Shown one piece after another: positions 34,960 to 46,631 of a DNA stretch of 64,000 nt (position 1 is the first letter of the stretch; every line of letters begins with the position of its first letter). The translations under genes were made by a program, and so were the position numbers. The DNA comes from Isoetes taiwanensis (Eukaryota; Streptophyta; Lycopodiopsida; Isoetales; Isoetaceae), in assembly GCA_021234155.1 (NCBI GenBank), contig JAJEKV010000013.1, positions 14,365,877 to 14,429,876 on the forward strand. Direction: 5' to 3'. Under the pieces are notes generated by a model. The model was not told the DNA's origin, searched no databases, and worked only from the letters and a program-made list of their open reading frames with translations.

Positions 34960-35093
34960 GCTCCTTGCTCGAGGCTGCAGCATTGATGGATGCAGCCCTT
35001 GAATTACGTAGAACAGCAGGTGACTCCAAATCTGCTCAAAGTATTGAGAGAAATGACTGGTATCGCCTTCATCGGGCACTCACAATCATCAAG
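34960..35093 (+). pseudogene. IPT9-like tRNA isopentenyltransferase exon fragment, unit 1
   Basis: LEAAALMDAALELRRTAGD...SIERNDWYRLHRALTIIK, ending at a GTAGAT donor. The NDWYRLxRxLxIIK motif preceded by an AGDxK segment is what I recall of plant tRNA dimethylallyltransferase 9, which prenylates A37 of tRNA. No other exon of the gene is recognisable nearby, so this is an isolated exon. Duplicated at 40583-40716. Confidence 0.5.
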
Positions 35094-35889
35094 GTAGATC
35101 TTACAACCATGTCGCATTTAGTTTGCACTTCTAGCACCTTTCAACAGACAAAACATGATCCACGCATTAACCTGGACTCCCCGCGGCGACTTTCAACATA
35201 TAGGGAAGCAAGAGAATGGCTACATGGTCACAAGTCATAGCAGGGCAGTTTTGTGAATTTTGGTGTTATATCAGCAATGATTCCAAGGATAATTACAAGT
35301 TTTTTACGTTCATAAATATCTAGAATGGCGTCTCACATGTCATCTCTGACTAAGTTTACACGAGAGACTTCTACATGCTTTTCTATATCACACGTAAATT
35401 GGTTATGAAGGATTCCTATGTTGACAAGAAAAAGAGAATGGTACAGAGGCGAAAAATATGGTTTAAAACCAAGTTCGATTGGCACCCATGGTTACGTATG
35501 TGGTTAAGCTTGATTTATATGCTGAATTTTAGGACATCTAACATCTCGGGGGATGTTAGTCCTAGGATTTTTAGTTTTGTTTTTTCAGCCATGCACGCCA
35601 TCGGGAGGGATGTTAGAGTATTATGATGACTGTGCATGCTGAGTCATCACTTGTTGCTGACATGGCACTCTATATTAGCCATAGTCACGCCTCATTCTAG
35701 TCAGTTCACTCTCTAGGAGCTAGTAGGTGCTTACGCTTCTGTCCTTGTCTTTCCTTCACAATCATAGCATTTCATGATATTGTATGATTGTAGTTCTTAT
35801 TTTGTTACATTCATCTAACATATCAAGCTCCTTGGATTGCAGTTGCTAATTGGTTTGTCAAATGCAACTGTATTTGCACAGTGGAAGTT

Positions 35890-37385
35890 AACATTGAGCA
35901 CAAGGTGTGATTTCTTCTCCTTATGCCTCCATCGCTGCCTTCAGTGTTTTGACAAGAAATAAGGCGATGGTAGCAGAAGCCACTCATTCAAAAACTTGAA
36001 GTTAACTATAAGAGCTTCTTTTGTATTTTGCGTGTAAACATGATTCAAGAACTTCATGAGTTTGCATGTGGTCTTATTTGCTTCAGTCTAGGCCAGCTTT
36101 TCACTTTTAGAAAATTCCTTGATGAGAGCGAGATCTTAATAACTGCAAACCCCTGTTTGTGCATCTTTTAACTGGTTTGAGGATTAGAAATGTTTCATTT
36201 CATTTTGCCATTTTCATAGTTGTTTGCAGCACAAATTTCACAATCTTGCTTTTGTTTCTTATTCGCCGAAGATCTAAGCCATGCATAAGTATGGATGTAA
36301 ACGTGTGTCCGGTGTCGCCCCACATAAGATCCTGAAGATACATCCAACCTATACGTACAAATAACAAATTATTCACATCTCAACTTTTATTAGCATAAGC
36401 GTTTGCCATCTCAATTCTTGAGAAACCCTTTGGGGCCAAGGTTGTTCTTCTAGATTCCACCACATTGTCAATTGTTACTGTGCTCATCTTCATCATAGAC
36501 GTTGAAGTCACCCCTAACTATTAAAGCACACCCTAATGAACATGCACCCTTTTACTTATGCACATTAATATTTGACACTGTCATAGAGTTTACAGGAGCA
36601 TAGCTGGCCAAAATAGTTTTTGAAGTTGCTGATTCCAGATTTTCTCAGTTTCTAATGTGTTACAAACTTCAAGTTGAAATGGAATATAATCATTTCTGCA
36701 CGTTTCTAAATTGACCTTGTGATGTTGACAAGTCTTCTAACGCCATTATAATGTTTGGATTTTGCATGGTCAATGACATGAGCATAATTGGCAGTCTATC
36801 CTTTTCTCTAGTAAGCACATAGACATGGCCTACAAGCAAGTAGCATCTTTTTGCTTGAGCCATGGCCTACAAGCAAAGAGCCATCTTTTTGCTTTTAAGG
36901 CAAGCCGACCTAAATTCGTGGTGGTGTTCCATTTTGACTTTGGTCACCCTTATAGCAAAATGGGCGTTGGGGTAAATATTATTGTTTTTGATTGGTACTT
37001 AGGTATATACGTGGAGGAGTATAGGCTAGCCTTGATCTTGCTACATATTGGCCAGTCGTGATGCATGTCTTCAAAAAATGCCTTGTGTTTTTTCTGGTTA
37101 AAACAAGCTGTTACGCACGAGGGGTTGCCCTCCGGTGGCCTTGAGAGTGTGTTTGGATGTTCTTTGTTTTGTAGTTTCGTGTTGATTGAGGGAGGCTGTT
37201 GTTGAGGATTGGTTGTTGGTGGTTGTTTTTTGTTTGCCCAAAGGGGTAAACCCTTGTTTAATGGTTGGTTGGGAATATTGTCTGGATTCTCAAGTCATAT
37301 TGAAGAATATTCTTCAAATTCTCGTCATTTAGGGCACACAATATTTTTAAACTATTATTTTTCTTTTTTTCTGTTTTTTCCTTTA
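35890..37385 (+). repeat. Interspersed repeat including intact repeat M (copy 2)
   Basis: 35890-36620 matches 290-960 of the left-edge repeat. 36640-37385 is the uninterrupted version of M: both ATGGCCTACAAGCAA copies, GCAAGCCGACC, AGCAAAATGGGCGTTGG, TTGGTACTTAGGTATATACG, GATCTTGCTACATATTGG and GGTAAACCCTTGTTTAATGG. It is the best reference for the pre-insertion state of the M copies at 4.8, 42.6, 49.3, 53.2 and 57.9 kb. Confidence 0.85.
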
Positions 37386-40300
37386 GTGTATTCTTTGCTT
37401 CTGAGATATACAGTTATTTCCAAATGTTTGCCAGATGTTTACCATCTTCAGACATTTAGATTTAGATGGGTGAAAGAAGGGAACGACCATATCTTCACAG
37501 ATGAAGATGCTTTTGCCAACATAAAGTAAGCAATGCAGCAAAGAAATTGCAACTGCACTCTCTGAAATAAGGCAAAAATCCAACTGACCTTGACTCGCAT
37601 TTGCATTTGCTGAAGATAGTAGGGCTATTCAAATCATCAGCACATCTTTTTCCAGCATTCATGAACTGTGCTATTGTGATTTTGTTGAGTTCTCTGATCT
37701 GTTACAAATAAGGATAACAAGCATCACAACAGTGTTATATGTATATAAACCTGAAGCTTTTGCAGCTCGTATATCATACCAATTGGGACCAAGTAGTAGG
37801 GCCCTATATCAGAGTCATTGAACATACAATCTCACATTCTAGAACAAAATTCATATTGCATTCATTGTCTTTGTCAAAAAGATCAAATGGTCAAAAATAA
37901 AGACTCAAAAGATCTTGTTTTTAGAATCTCCTTGCCATTTAACTCTCTTATAGCAGATGCTATACTGCTAAGTCCTGTGTTCTATGTACATGTATATATA
38001 TAGCTTGGCTTATAAGGTATAAAGGGAAAAATCTTACAGTAAGATTTCATCTCAATATGACGAGTAGTAATAGTTATACATGGAACAAAAAGACTTGCTT
38101 CTTTTCTGGATGTAAACTTCTTTGGAAAATGTTGGCAGAGCAAAAAGGCTTACTATTCAAGAATAATGCGAGGCGTAACTAAACTACGAGCTTGAAACAG
38201 TTGAAGCTGAATTTGTTCAACATTCAGTACCAAGGACGATTGTTTAACATGGTTAGATTAAAAAGCTCTAAATTTTGTACTTTTTATATCCCTGCTACAC
38301 AATTGAGCAACTTGCTCTAGGTCTTGAAGCAACTAAGTTACCATTTTTATAGATCATGGTAATTCAAGATCTGCAGAATTTGTTGAAATGTTGATTGAAT
38401 TTAAATAGGGAATTATGGTTTGGTCTTAAGAGCTTCTCAAGGTGTTCTTCTATCTATAGATATTATATTTGATGATTATTCATTTTTTAGATATGACGGT
38501 CATGTTGCAAAAGTTAAATCCCTGAATTTTCAACTTTGTACAATTTCATAAGTGCTGTTATTTGTTGTTATCAGGATTTGTTCTCGCAATTGGATGGTCA
38601 GGCTCTAGCTCATCGGGTTAAGCCCTTTTCTGTAGTTGGGCATTCCCGTGCTCTACCTACGGCGATTTTAAGGTCGTGGCACTCAAGTCCATTTCTTCTA
38701 CATAAAGGTGAATGGCATTTTTTCCTTTTATCGACCGAAAGGATGTAATCGGCCATCGGCCGAAAATGCGAAGCTTTGAAGGTTTCTACCGCATCTAAAA
38801 CCGCCTATTCTCGCTCTAGATTTTGTAAAGGGGCAAATCTTCAACCATTTCCTCGAGCTCCATCTGCACCCTGATTTTATCTGGTCAGATTTGCTGGTAC
38901 TTTGGATTGATCATTCTGCTTTTTAGGGCCTAGAAATTTTATCCAAAGATCTAAAACATAAGCTAAGCATAGCTTTGTGCGGATAATGAGAAAGGCAATA
39001 AGCAGGTGGTGCTGTATTTCTATAAAACTTTAGGTTCTGGAGATGTAGATGGAGTAAAGGTTTTCTGGTCCAAGATTTAGAGTGGTCCTTTCATGGTCCT
39101 CCATCGAGGCAATATTTGATGCACATGCCAATAGGTTTGGATTGAATTTTTGCTTTTACTCCTGGAAGAATTTTTTTCTATTGGAAATAGGGTGTTTGCA
39201 GAAGGGAAAGGATAGTAATTCAAAATGGAACATAAATTTGTTGTAGATCCTCTTATCTTCTTCTACAAGACTTCCTAATATAAGTACTAGAAACCACTAC
39301 AAAAGGCATACGGTTCAAGATAAATCATCAAGGAATGACTCAATGGCTTTACTGCACTCGCCATCATGTAGATGAACTATAGTGAACTATAGTGCCCATA
39401 AAAGCTTTGTCACTGTTTTCAGAAACTTGAAAGATATGGTTGGATTCTAAGCTGACTGCACTTTGACCTTTTTATACAAGATTCAAGAGCCATTCATTTT
39501 CAGAGTCTGGAGGAGGAAATCATTCTTCTGGAATCTACTGTCTACAAAGTGTGCATGGTGCTATCTGAGGTAAAAAAGAAGTTTGATTTTTAATAATGAA
39601 CTCTAGAATATCATAAAACATTTTAATTGTGTTAAGCTTGATGCAGAACTGCTCCTCACAAATTATTTGAATATGGAGGACTACTATGCTTGAATCTAAA
39701 TTGTGGTGAGAAGAAGAAGAAGAAGAAGAAGTGATTTTAACGTCACGCCACAAGGCAGCGTCCTATCGGACATGTGAGAGAAAGCGTGCCCAAGCAATGC
39801 AACAAGATAATGTGTGCCCAATGATATCTCCATTCTTAATGGTTGCATGTAGCCACACAAGAACAATTGTTAGGAGTTGTTTGCATAAAGAATAACTTCA
39901 CAACTTTTAGGGCGGCAAGGTGAAAACAAACAATGATTCTTTGCCTTAGTAGTGGTGAACATATGCCATCAGTACATGTCTCTCTCTTTTACTTTGCATC
40001 TTTACCTATAGCATTTTATGCCATGTGCCATTACTACATGTTTGTCTGTCGGAACAAATCTATCAAGTAGATCCCCTTTTCTTTTTAGGGCTTTTTAGGA
40101 TAATGAGACCCTATGAAGTAAAGCTACCTTTTTAGGACCTCATGAGCTCTTTTCCAAAGATAAAGCAAATAACGTGGCCCGATCACCAGATTAAATTGGC
40201 ATTCCATCTTTTACCATGATGCTTGATTGCATCATCAAGATTATAGGGCTAAGAATATGTAAAAGATGTTGATTATTGCAATTTTGATTGTTAGGGATTT

Positions 40301-40404
40301 TATCTAAAGTTTTGGAGTGACATGCTATTAAAGTAACTTATGCCCTATGAGGTCATGATTTATGCTGTTTTCATTAGGTTCGAATGATCTCCTTTTTAAG
40401 AGCT

Positions 40405-40510
40405 TTTTGGGTTGCCCCTAAGGGGGCAAGCCCTTGTTGAGGTGGGTTTGTGGCATATTCTAGGTATATGCCAATATATACCTAGAATATGCCAATGACT
40501 GCTCCAAACC
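40405..40510 (+). repeat. Palindromic module PM, copy 3
   Basis: Same as copy 2, including the perfect GGCATATTCTAGGTATAT stem at 40452-40493. Confidence 0.8.
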
Positions 40511-40582
40511 CATCATAAGCTGTAAAATATCGGTTGCCCCTGTTGCTGGAGAGGGACTCTGTAAACCGGGAAACTGGTGCTC

Positions 40583-40716
40583 GCTCCTTGCTCGAGGCTG
40601 CAGCATTGATGGATGCAGCCCTTGAATTACGTAGAACAGCAGGTGACTCCAAATCTGCTCAAAGTATTGAGAGAAATGACTGGTATCGCCTTCATCGGGC
40701 ACTCACAATCATCAAG
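40583..40716 (+). pseudogene. IPT9-like tRNA isopentenyltransferase exon fragment, unit 2
   Basis: Identical peptide to the unit 1 copy at 34960-35093, with the same GTAGAT donor. Carried along by the tandem duplication. Confidence 0.5.
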
Positions 40717-42665
40717 GTAGATCTTACAACCATGTCGCATTTAGTTTGCACTTCTAGCAGCTTTCAACAGACAAAACATGATCCACAGACAACTGGACTC
40801 CCACGAAGCAGCTTTCAACATATAGGGAAGCAAGAGAATGGCTACATGGTCACAAGTCATAGCAGGGCAGTTTTGTGAATTTTGGTGTTATATCAGCAAT
40901 GATTCCAAGGATAATTACAAGTTTTCTGTTCATAAATATCTAGAATGGCAGTCTCACATGTCATCTACAGCTAAGTTTACACACAGAGACTTCTACATGC
41001 TTTTCTATATCACACAGAAATTGGTTATGAAGGATTCCTATGTTGACAAGAAAAGAGAATGGTACAGAGGCAGAAAAATATGGTTTAAAACCAAGTTCCA
41101 GTGGCACCCATGGTTACGTATGTGGTTAAGCTTGATTTATATGCTGAATTTTAGGACATCTAACATCTCAGGGGGGATGTTAGTCCTAGGATTTTTAGTT
41201 TTGTTTTTTTCAGCCATGCACGTCATCAGGAGGGATGTTAGAGTATTATGATGACTGTGCATGCTGAGTCATCACTTGTTGCTGACATGGCACTCTATAT
41301 TAGCCATAGTCACGCCTCATTCTAGTCAGTTCACTCTCTAGGAGCTAGTAGGTGCTTACGCTTCTGTCCTTGTCTTTCCTTCACAATCATAGCATTTCAT
41401 GATATTGTACAGTGTAGTTCTTATTTTGTTACATTCATCTAACATATCAAGCTCCTTGGATTGCAGTTGCTAATTGGTTTGTCAAATGCAACTGTATTTG
41501 CACAGTGGAAGTTAACATTGAGCACAAGGTGTGATTTCTTCTCCTTATGCCTCCATCGCTGCCTTCAGTGTTTTGACAAGAAATAAGGCGATGGTAGGAG
41601 AAGCCACTCATTCAAAAACTTGAAGTTAACTATAAGAGCTTCTTTTGTATTTTGCGTGTAAACATGATTCAAGAACTTCATGAGTTTGCATGTGGTCTTA
41701 TTTGCTTCAGTCTAGGCCAGCTTTTCACTTTTAGAAAATTCCTTGATGAGAGCGAGATCTTAATAACTGCAAACCCCTGTTTGTGCATCTTTTAACTGGT
41801 TTGAGGATTAGAAATGTTTCATTTCATTTTGCCATTTTCATAGTTGTTTGCAGCACAAATTTCACAATCTTGCTTTTGTTTCTTATTCGCCGAAGATCTA
41901 AGCCATGCATAAGTATGGATGTAAACGTGTGTCCGGTGTCGCCCCACATAAGATCCTGAAGATACATCCAACCTATACGTACAAATAACAAATTATTCAC
42001 ATCTCAACTTTTATTAGCATAAGCGTTTGCCATCTCAATTCTTGAGAAACCCTTTGGGGCCAAGGTTGTTCTTCTAGATTCCACCACATTGTCAATTGTT
42101 ACTGTGCTCATCTTCATCATAGACGTTGAAGTCACCCCTAACTATTAAAGCACACCCTAATGAACATGCACCCTTTTACTTATGCACATTAATATTTGAC
42201 ACTGTCATAGAGTTTACAGGAGCATAGCTGGCCAAAATAGTTTTTGAAGTTGCTGATTCCAGATTTTCTCAGTTTCTAATGTGTTACAAACTTCAAGTTG
42301 AAATGGAATATAATCATTTCTGCACGTTTCTAAATTGACCTTGTGATGTTGACAAGTCTTCTAACGCCATTATAATGTTTGGATTTTGCATGGTCAATGA
42401 CATGAGCATAATTGGCAGTCTATCCTTTTCTCTAGTAAGCACATAGACATGGCCTACAAGCAAGTAGCATCTTTTTGCTTGAGCCATGGCCTACAAGCAA
42501 AGAGCCATCTTTTTGCTTTTAAGGCAAGCCGACCTAAATTCGTGGTGGTGTTCCATTTTGACTTTGGTCACCCTTATAGCAAAATGGGCGTTGGGGTAAA
42601 TATTATTGTTTTTGATTGGTACTTAGGTATATACGTGGAGGAGTATAGGCTAGCCTTGATCTTGC

Positions 42666-42976
42666 TGTCGAGATATATGATATCGAGATCACCATCTTGC
42701 TGCTAGACGTGCTGTATCAGCACTTACAGCACTTACAGCACTCAGCACATAAAGCACCTTATCAGAGTCTAGCAACGGCCCACCACTTGTCATAATTAGC
42801 TACGGCATAATTAGGAGTGGTCGGTGACGGGAGCAATTAATATTGCCTGCCCCTTTGTATATCTTGTATTCTCACATACATTCAATACAATTCCATTTTG
42901 CCTTTGTTTTGGGAGCTTGCGCTCTCGGATATTGGTGTGCATCCTCTTCTCTCCCTTTCTTGGTGCAACCTTGACA
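42666..42976 (+). repeat. Copia 5' LTR
   Basis: TGTCGAGATATATGATATCG start, CCTTGACA end. It contains a short CAGCACTTACAGCACTTACA tandem. A probable transcription start region lies near TTTGTATATCTTGTATTC (about 42855). Confidence 0.95.
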
Positions 42977-42988
42977 TGGTATCAGAGC
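42977..42988 (+). other. Primer binding site
   Basis: TGGTATCAGAGC directly abuts the 5' LTR and is complementary to the 3' end of plant initiator methionine tRNA, the usual Copia primer. Confidence 0.95.
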
Positions 42989-43026
42989 ACTAGGTGTGCT
43001 GAGATTGATTCAATATCAACACAGCA

Positions 43027-44694
43027 ATGGAGAAGGATGCAAGCTACAATCAGATTACCTTCCCTGGCGGTCGTGTGATTCAAATCTTCGATGGCACAGG
43101 TTTCCAGCAATGGAAGAGAAGAATAACTCTCATTCTTAAGGCTGAAGGAGTTTGGGGAATTGTTAGTGGCCAAGAACCAGCACCCGAGCTTGCATCAGAC
43201 GGCAAGAATAAATCTGTTCTTGATGCTTGGCAATGCCGGGATGACAAGGCTATGGCTACGATTGGGCTTTCTGTTGCTGAATCTCTTCTTGATGAGGTTC
43301 AGAAGGAGAACAGCCATGATTTATGGAATGCTCTCATCCAAGAGCATGAAAAGAAGACCCATACACAGATTGGGCATTTGTATGCTGAAGTGGTGAATAT
43401 GCGCTGGGAAGAGACCGAGAGTCTTGACAAATTCGCAGACTGCATGAAGAACACCTTTCGGCAGATTGAAGCCTCTGGAGAAGAGAATAAGATCTCTCCT
43501 TCATTGCAATTATTCTTCTTTCTTAGGTCCTTACCCAATTCTTTCCATGCTTTGCGCAGCAATCTCATGCAAATTGCCGACATGGATCTCAATCGTGCAA
43601 TCACTTCCGTCAAGGAGGAGATTATGATGAGGAAGGATGCTGGGATTATCAAAGACGAGCACAATGCTTTCTTTGCAGGTCATTCTGAGCCTAAATCCTA
43701 TGCAAAAGGGAATGAAAAGGCTAAGAAGAAGAAGAATAACAGTAGCAGCAACACCTTCAAGGGTGCTGACAGCAAAGGCACAGCATCCAAGCAACAGGTC
43801 TGTGACTATTGCAAGAAAGGCAATCATACCGCAGCAGAATGTAGGAAGAAGATGAAGGATCTTGAGCACAAACTGAAAGCTTTGGAGACAAACAAAGCTT
43901 CAGCCAATGTGGCCCAAATTGTTGAAGAAGTAAGCGTAGCCAATGTGGTTCCTTGCAGCCCGGATTATGTCTATCTTTGTAAACAAGTGGCAGCCCCTCG
44001 CTCTATCAAATTCATCATGGATTCTGGTGCTACAGCTCATATTAGTTGGCACAAAGATTGGTTTGAAAGTTTCAGACCTACCTCTTCCAATCACATTGTT
44101 CAAATCGGCGACAATAGTGAGCATCAAATCTGTGGAATGGGTGACATTCAAGTACCCACAAGTCTTGGTAATTTCACTCTAAAAGGGGTAATGTATGCTC
44201 CTACTTTGCGTAAAGATCTGATTTCTGTTGCACGTCTTACTGATATGGGCACAAGAGTTATCTTTGATAGTGATGACTGCATTGTTCGCAGCAAAGTTAC
44301 AGGAAAGAGCCTTGCTCGTGCTATTCGTACGGGTAATCTCTACCATTTGGGCCAAGAATATGCTGACCAAGTTGTTCTTGTAGCTGCTGGTAATGGTACC
44401 TGTGATCTGTGGCATAAGAGGCTTGGACACATCAGTCTTAAAGCCCTCAACCAGCTGCCTCAACTTGTAGACGGTTTTGATATTCATCAGCACCCTACTC
44501 TTGCAAGTTGTGAGGCTTGTGCATTGGGCAAACAAAGACCGCAGTCCTTTACTCTCATTGGCTCTAAGCACGCTCTTCTTGAACTAGTACACACGGATCT
44601 TTGTGGTCCAACTCATGTTCCTTCTCTTTTGGGTGCCTATTATTTTTCGACATTCATTGATGATTTGAGCAGAAAACATGGGTCTATTTCTTGA
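43027..44694 (+). CDS. Copia Gag, protease and integrase N-terminal part
   Basis: ATG 50 bp after the LTR, 555 codons. The gag region (UBN2/retrotran_gag type) spans about residues 1-230 with SLxKFxDxMKxxFRQ and FFLRSLPNSF. The zinc knuckle CX2CX4HX4C is at residues 259-272 (CDYCKKGNHTAAEC). Protease active site DSGAT is at residues 332-336. The pre-integrase HHCC segment has LWHKRLGH and CEACALGK. The first integrase Asp is 524 (VHTDLCGP), then FIDDLSRK. The frame is lost at an A-run after that, near 44675, where one base appears to be missing. Confidence 0.9.
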   Translation: MEKDASYNQITFPGGRVIQIFDGTGFQQWKRRITLILKAEGVWGIVSGQEPAPELASDGKNKSVLDAWQCRDDKAMATIGLSVAESLLDEVQKENSHDLWNALIQEHEKKTHTQIGHLYAEVVNMRWEETESLDKFADCMKNTFRQIEASGEENKISPSLQLFFFLRSLPNSFHALRSNLMQIADMDLNRAITSVKEEIMMRKDAGIIKDEHNAFFAGHSEPKSYAKGNEKAKKKKNNSSSNTFKGADSKGTASKQQVCDYCKKGNHTAAECRKKMKDLEHKLKALETNKASANVAQIVEEVSVANVVPCSPDYVYLCKQVAAPRSIKFIMDSGATAHISWHKDWFESFRPTSSNHIVQIGDNSEHQICGMGDIQVPTSLGNFTLKGVMYAPTLRKDLISVARLTDMGTRVIFDSDDCIVRSKVTGKSLARAIRTGNLYHLGQEYADQVVLVAAGNGTCDLWHKRLGHISLKALNQLPQLVDGFDIHQHPTLASCEACALGKQRPQSFTLIGSKHALLELVHTDLCGPTHVPSLLGAYYFSTFIDDLSRKHGSIS

Positions 44695-45391
44695 AGCGGA
44701 AATCGATGCATTTGCCCATTTCCAAGAATGGAAAGCGCTTTGTTGAGAATCAAGTAGCCCATAAGATTAAGAAGCTCAGATCCGATAATGGTGGAGAATT
44801 TACTACCAAGCATTCAATCATTTTTGTGCTGATCATGGTATTGAGCGCCAACTTACCGAGCCTCATACTCCACAACATAATGGCGTTGTCGAACGGAAGA
44901 ATCGCAAAGATTGTTGACATGGCACGTTGTTTGCTCGCTCAATCCTCAAGACCCATTCAATTTTGGGCTGAAGCGGTAAGGTACTCGGTTTACCTACTCA
45001 ATAGATTGCCCATCGCTGTCGCGGAAAAATCAGACTCGAAGAAGCTTTCACCGGCATAAAGCCAAATTTGTCTCGCTGGCGTGTCTTTGGATGTGTTGCC
45101 TTTATGCTTATTCCCAAAGCAAATCGCAAGAAACTTGAGCATACCAGCAAGAAAATGATTTTTGTGGGTTTCTCGCACAAAGGCAAGCATGGTTATAGGC
45201 TGATTGATCCGGATACCAAAAAGCTTTGTGTTAGTCGCGATGTTATTTTTCATGAAGATGTTTCGGCATTTCAGCAAGGTTCAAAAACTCCTAATGTGGA
45301 ATTTCTTGATATCTCTGCATGGATAACAGATGACGCCATAGCTTCCAATCCATCGGACTCGGGTTCGATATTCCAAAGACTCGGCAGTTAG
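44676..45391 (+). pseudogene. Copia integrase remainder, frameshifted
   Basis: Pieces in different frames. KIKKLRSDNGGEFTTK (second catalytic Asp) is followed after a frame change by a segment with PQHNGVVER (catalytic Glu), then DMARCLLAQS, FWAEAV and YLLNRLP. After a garbled stretch at 45020-45050 comes RWRVFGCVAF and KMIFVGFSHKGKHGYRL. All expected integrase landmarks are present, but at least three indels separate them. Confidence 0.8.
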
Positions 45392-45425
45392 TTCCAAAGA
45401 CTGCAGTTAGTTCCAAAGACTGCAA

Positions 45426-46631
45426 GTGCTTACAAAGACCCCGCTTCCTCGATCACTACAAGCAGATCTTGACACATCCAATCAAGGAGGAGATCTTGAT
45501 CCATCTGATCCAGGAGGTGATTTTGATCATCCTGATCAAGGAGAAGTTGAAGAAGAACTTGGTCGAGGTAAAAGGAAACGTTTTCCTCCTCAAAGGTTTG
45601 CTTTCTATGCTGAAATTATGCCCAGCATTATGGAGTTTTGTGGTGCTGCTATTATCAGTGAACCCACCAGCTATCGTGAAGCTATTTCATGTGCTGCTGC
45701 ACCTCATTGGCAGCAGGCAATGGACCACGAAATGGATTCTATTGTTCAAAATGGCACTTGGGATTTGGTTCCTCTTCCTCATGATAGGAAAGTTGTTGGT
45801 AACAAATGGGTCTACAAATGCAAACTCCATCCTGATGGCACCATCAGCAGCTACAAAGCACGCTTGGTTGCACAGGGTTTCAGCCAGCAATATGGCATTG
45901 ATTACTTGGAAACATTCTCTCCAGTGGTCAAGATGATGAGCATTCGCATTCTTCTTGCATTTGCTGCTCATTATAATCTTGAGGTTCATCAAACAGATGT
46001 CAAAACATCATTTCTTAATGGCAAACTTGATGAAGAAATATATATGAAGCAACCTCAGGGTTATGTCAAAGCTGGTGCTGAGCATTTAGTATGCAAATTG
46101 ACGAAGGCACTTTATGGGTTGAAGCAAGCATCACGTGCTTGGTACAAGACCATAGATTCTTTCTTCAAAGACCAAGGATTCCAGCCTATTGAGGCTGATT
46201 CTAATGTCTACATCCGTCGTCAAGGCAAGTTCTTACTCATCATTGCTTTGTATGTGGATGATTCCTTGCTCATAGGCAACAATAATGAGCACATTGCTGA
46301 ATTCAAGACAAGGCTTGCTGCTAAGTTTCCAATGGTGGACTTGGGTGAAGCTCGCTATTGTTTGGGTTTGCAAATTGCAAGAGACCGGGAAAATGGGATT
46401 CTTCATATCTCTCAAAAGAAGTATATTGAAGAAATGCTTGAGCGCTTTGGCATGGCTGATTGCAATCCATCTAAAGTTCCTATGACTCCAGGTACTCTTC
46501 TCACTAAGAAAGATTGTCCACAATCTGATGCTGAACGTCTTTCTATGGCAAAAGTTCCATTTCGGCAATTGATTGGCAGCCTCATGTATTGCATGGTTTG
46601 CACTGCACCGATATTGCATTTGTCGTTATAG
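45426..46631 (+). CDS. Copia reverse transcriptase region
   Basis: 401 codons. The Copia RT core is intact: NGTWDLVPLP, VVGNKWVYKCK, YKARLVAQGFSQ, DYLETFSPVVK, VHQTDVKTSFLNG (catalytic Asp), ALYGLKQASRAWY, LYVDDSLLIG (catalytic YVDD, residues 276-279) and YCLGLQI. The frame ends within LIGSLMYCM, where the RT-RNase H linker starts. A short acidic lead-in (GGDLDPSDPGGDFD) belongs to the integrase-RT linker. Confidence 0.88.
   Translation: MLTKTPLPRSLQADLDTSNQGGDLDPSDPGGDFDHPDQGEVEEELGRGKRKRFPPQRFAFYAEIMPSIMEFCGAAIISEPTSYREAISCAAAPHWQQAMDHEMDSIVQNGTWDLVPLPHDRKVVGNKWVYKCKLHPDGTISSYKARLVAQGFSQQYGIDYLETFSPVVKMMSIRILLAFAAHYNLEVHQTDVKTSFLNGKLDEEIYMKQPQGYVKAGAEHLVCKLTKALYGLKQASRAWYKTIDSFFKDQGFQPIEADSNVYIRRQGKFLLIIALYVDDSLLIGNNNEHIAEFKTRLAAKFPMVDLGEARYCLGLQIARDRENGILHISQKKYIEEMLERFGMADCNPSKVPMTPGTLLTKKDCPQSDAERLSMAKVPFRQLIGSLMYCMVCTAPILHLSL

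Larger units (their letters stand above)
32681..38240 (+). repeat. Tandem duplication, unit 1 (5560 bp)
   Basis: Begins TGTTTAACATGGTTAGATTA and ends CAGTACCAAGGACGAT. Unit 2 begins with the same TGTTTAACATGG at 38241. The junction shares GAT on both sides. Within the unit are module PM copy 2, an IPT9-like exon, part of the 1-3170 repeat family and a full repeat M. The site that carries the Copia element in unit 2 is empty here (GATCTTGCTACATATTGG at 37034-37051). Confidence 0.92.
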
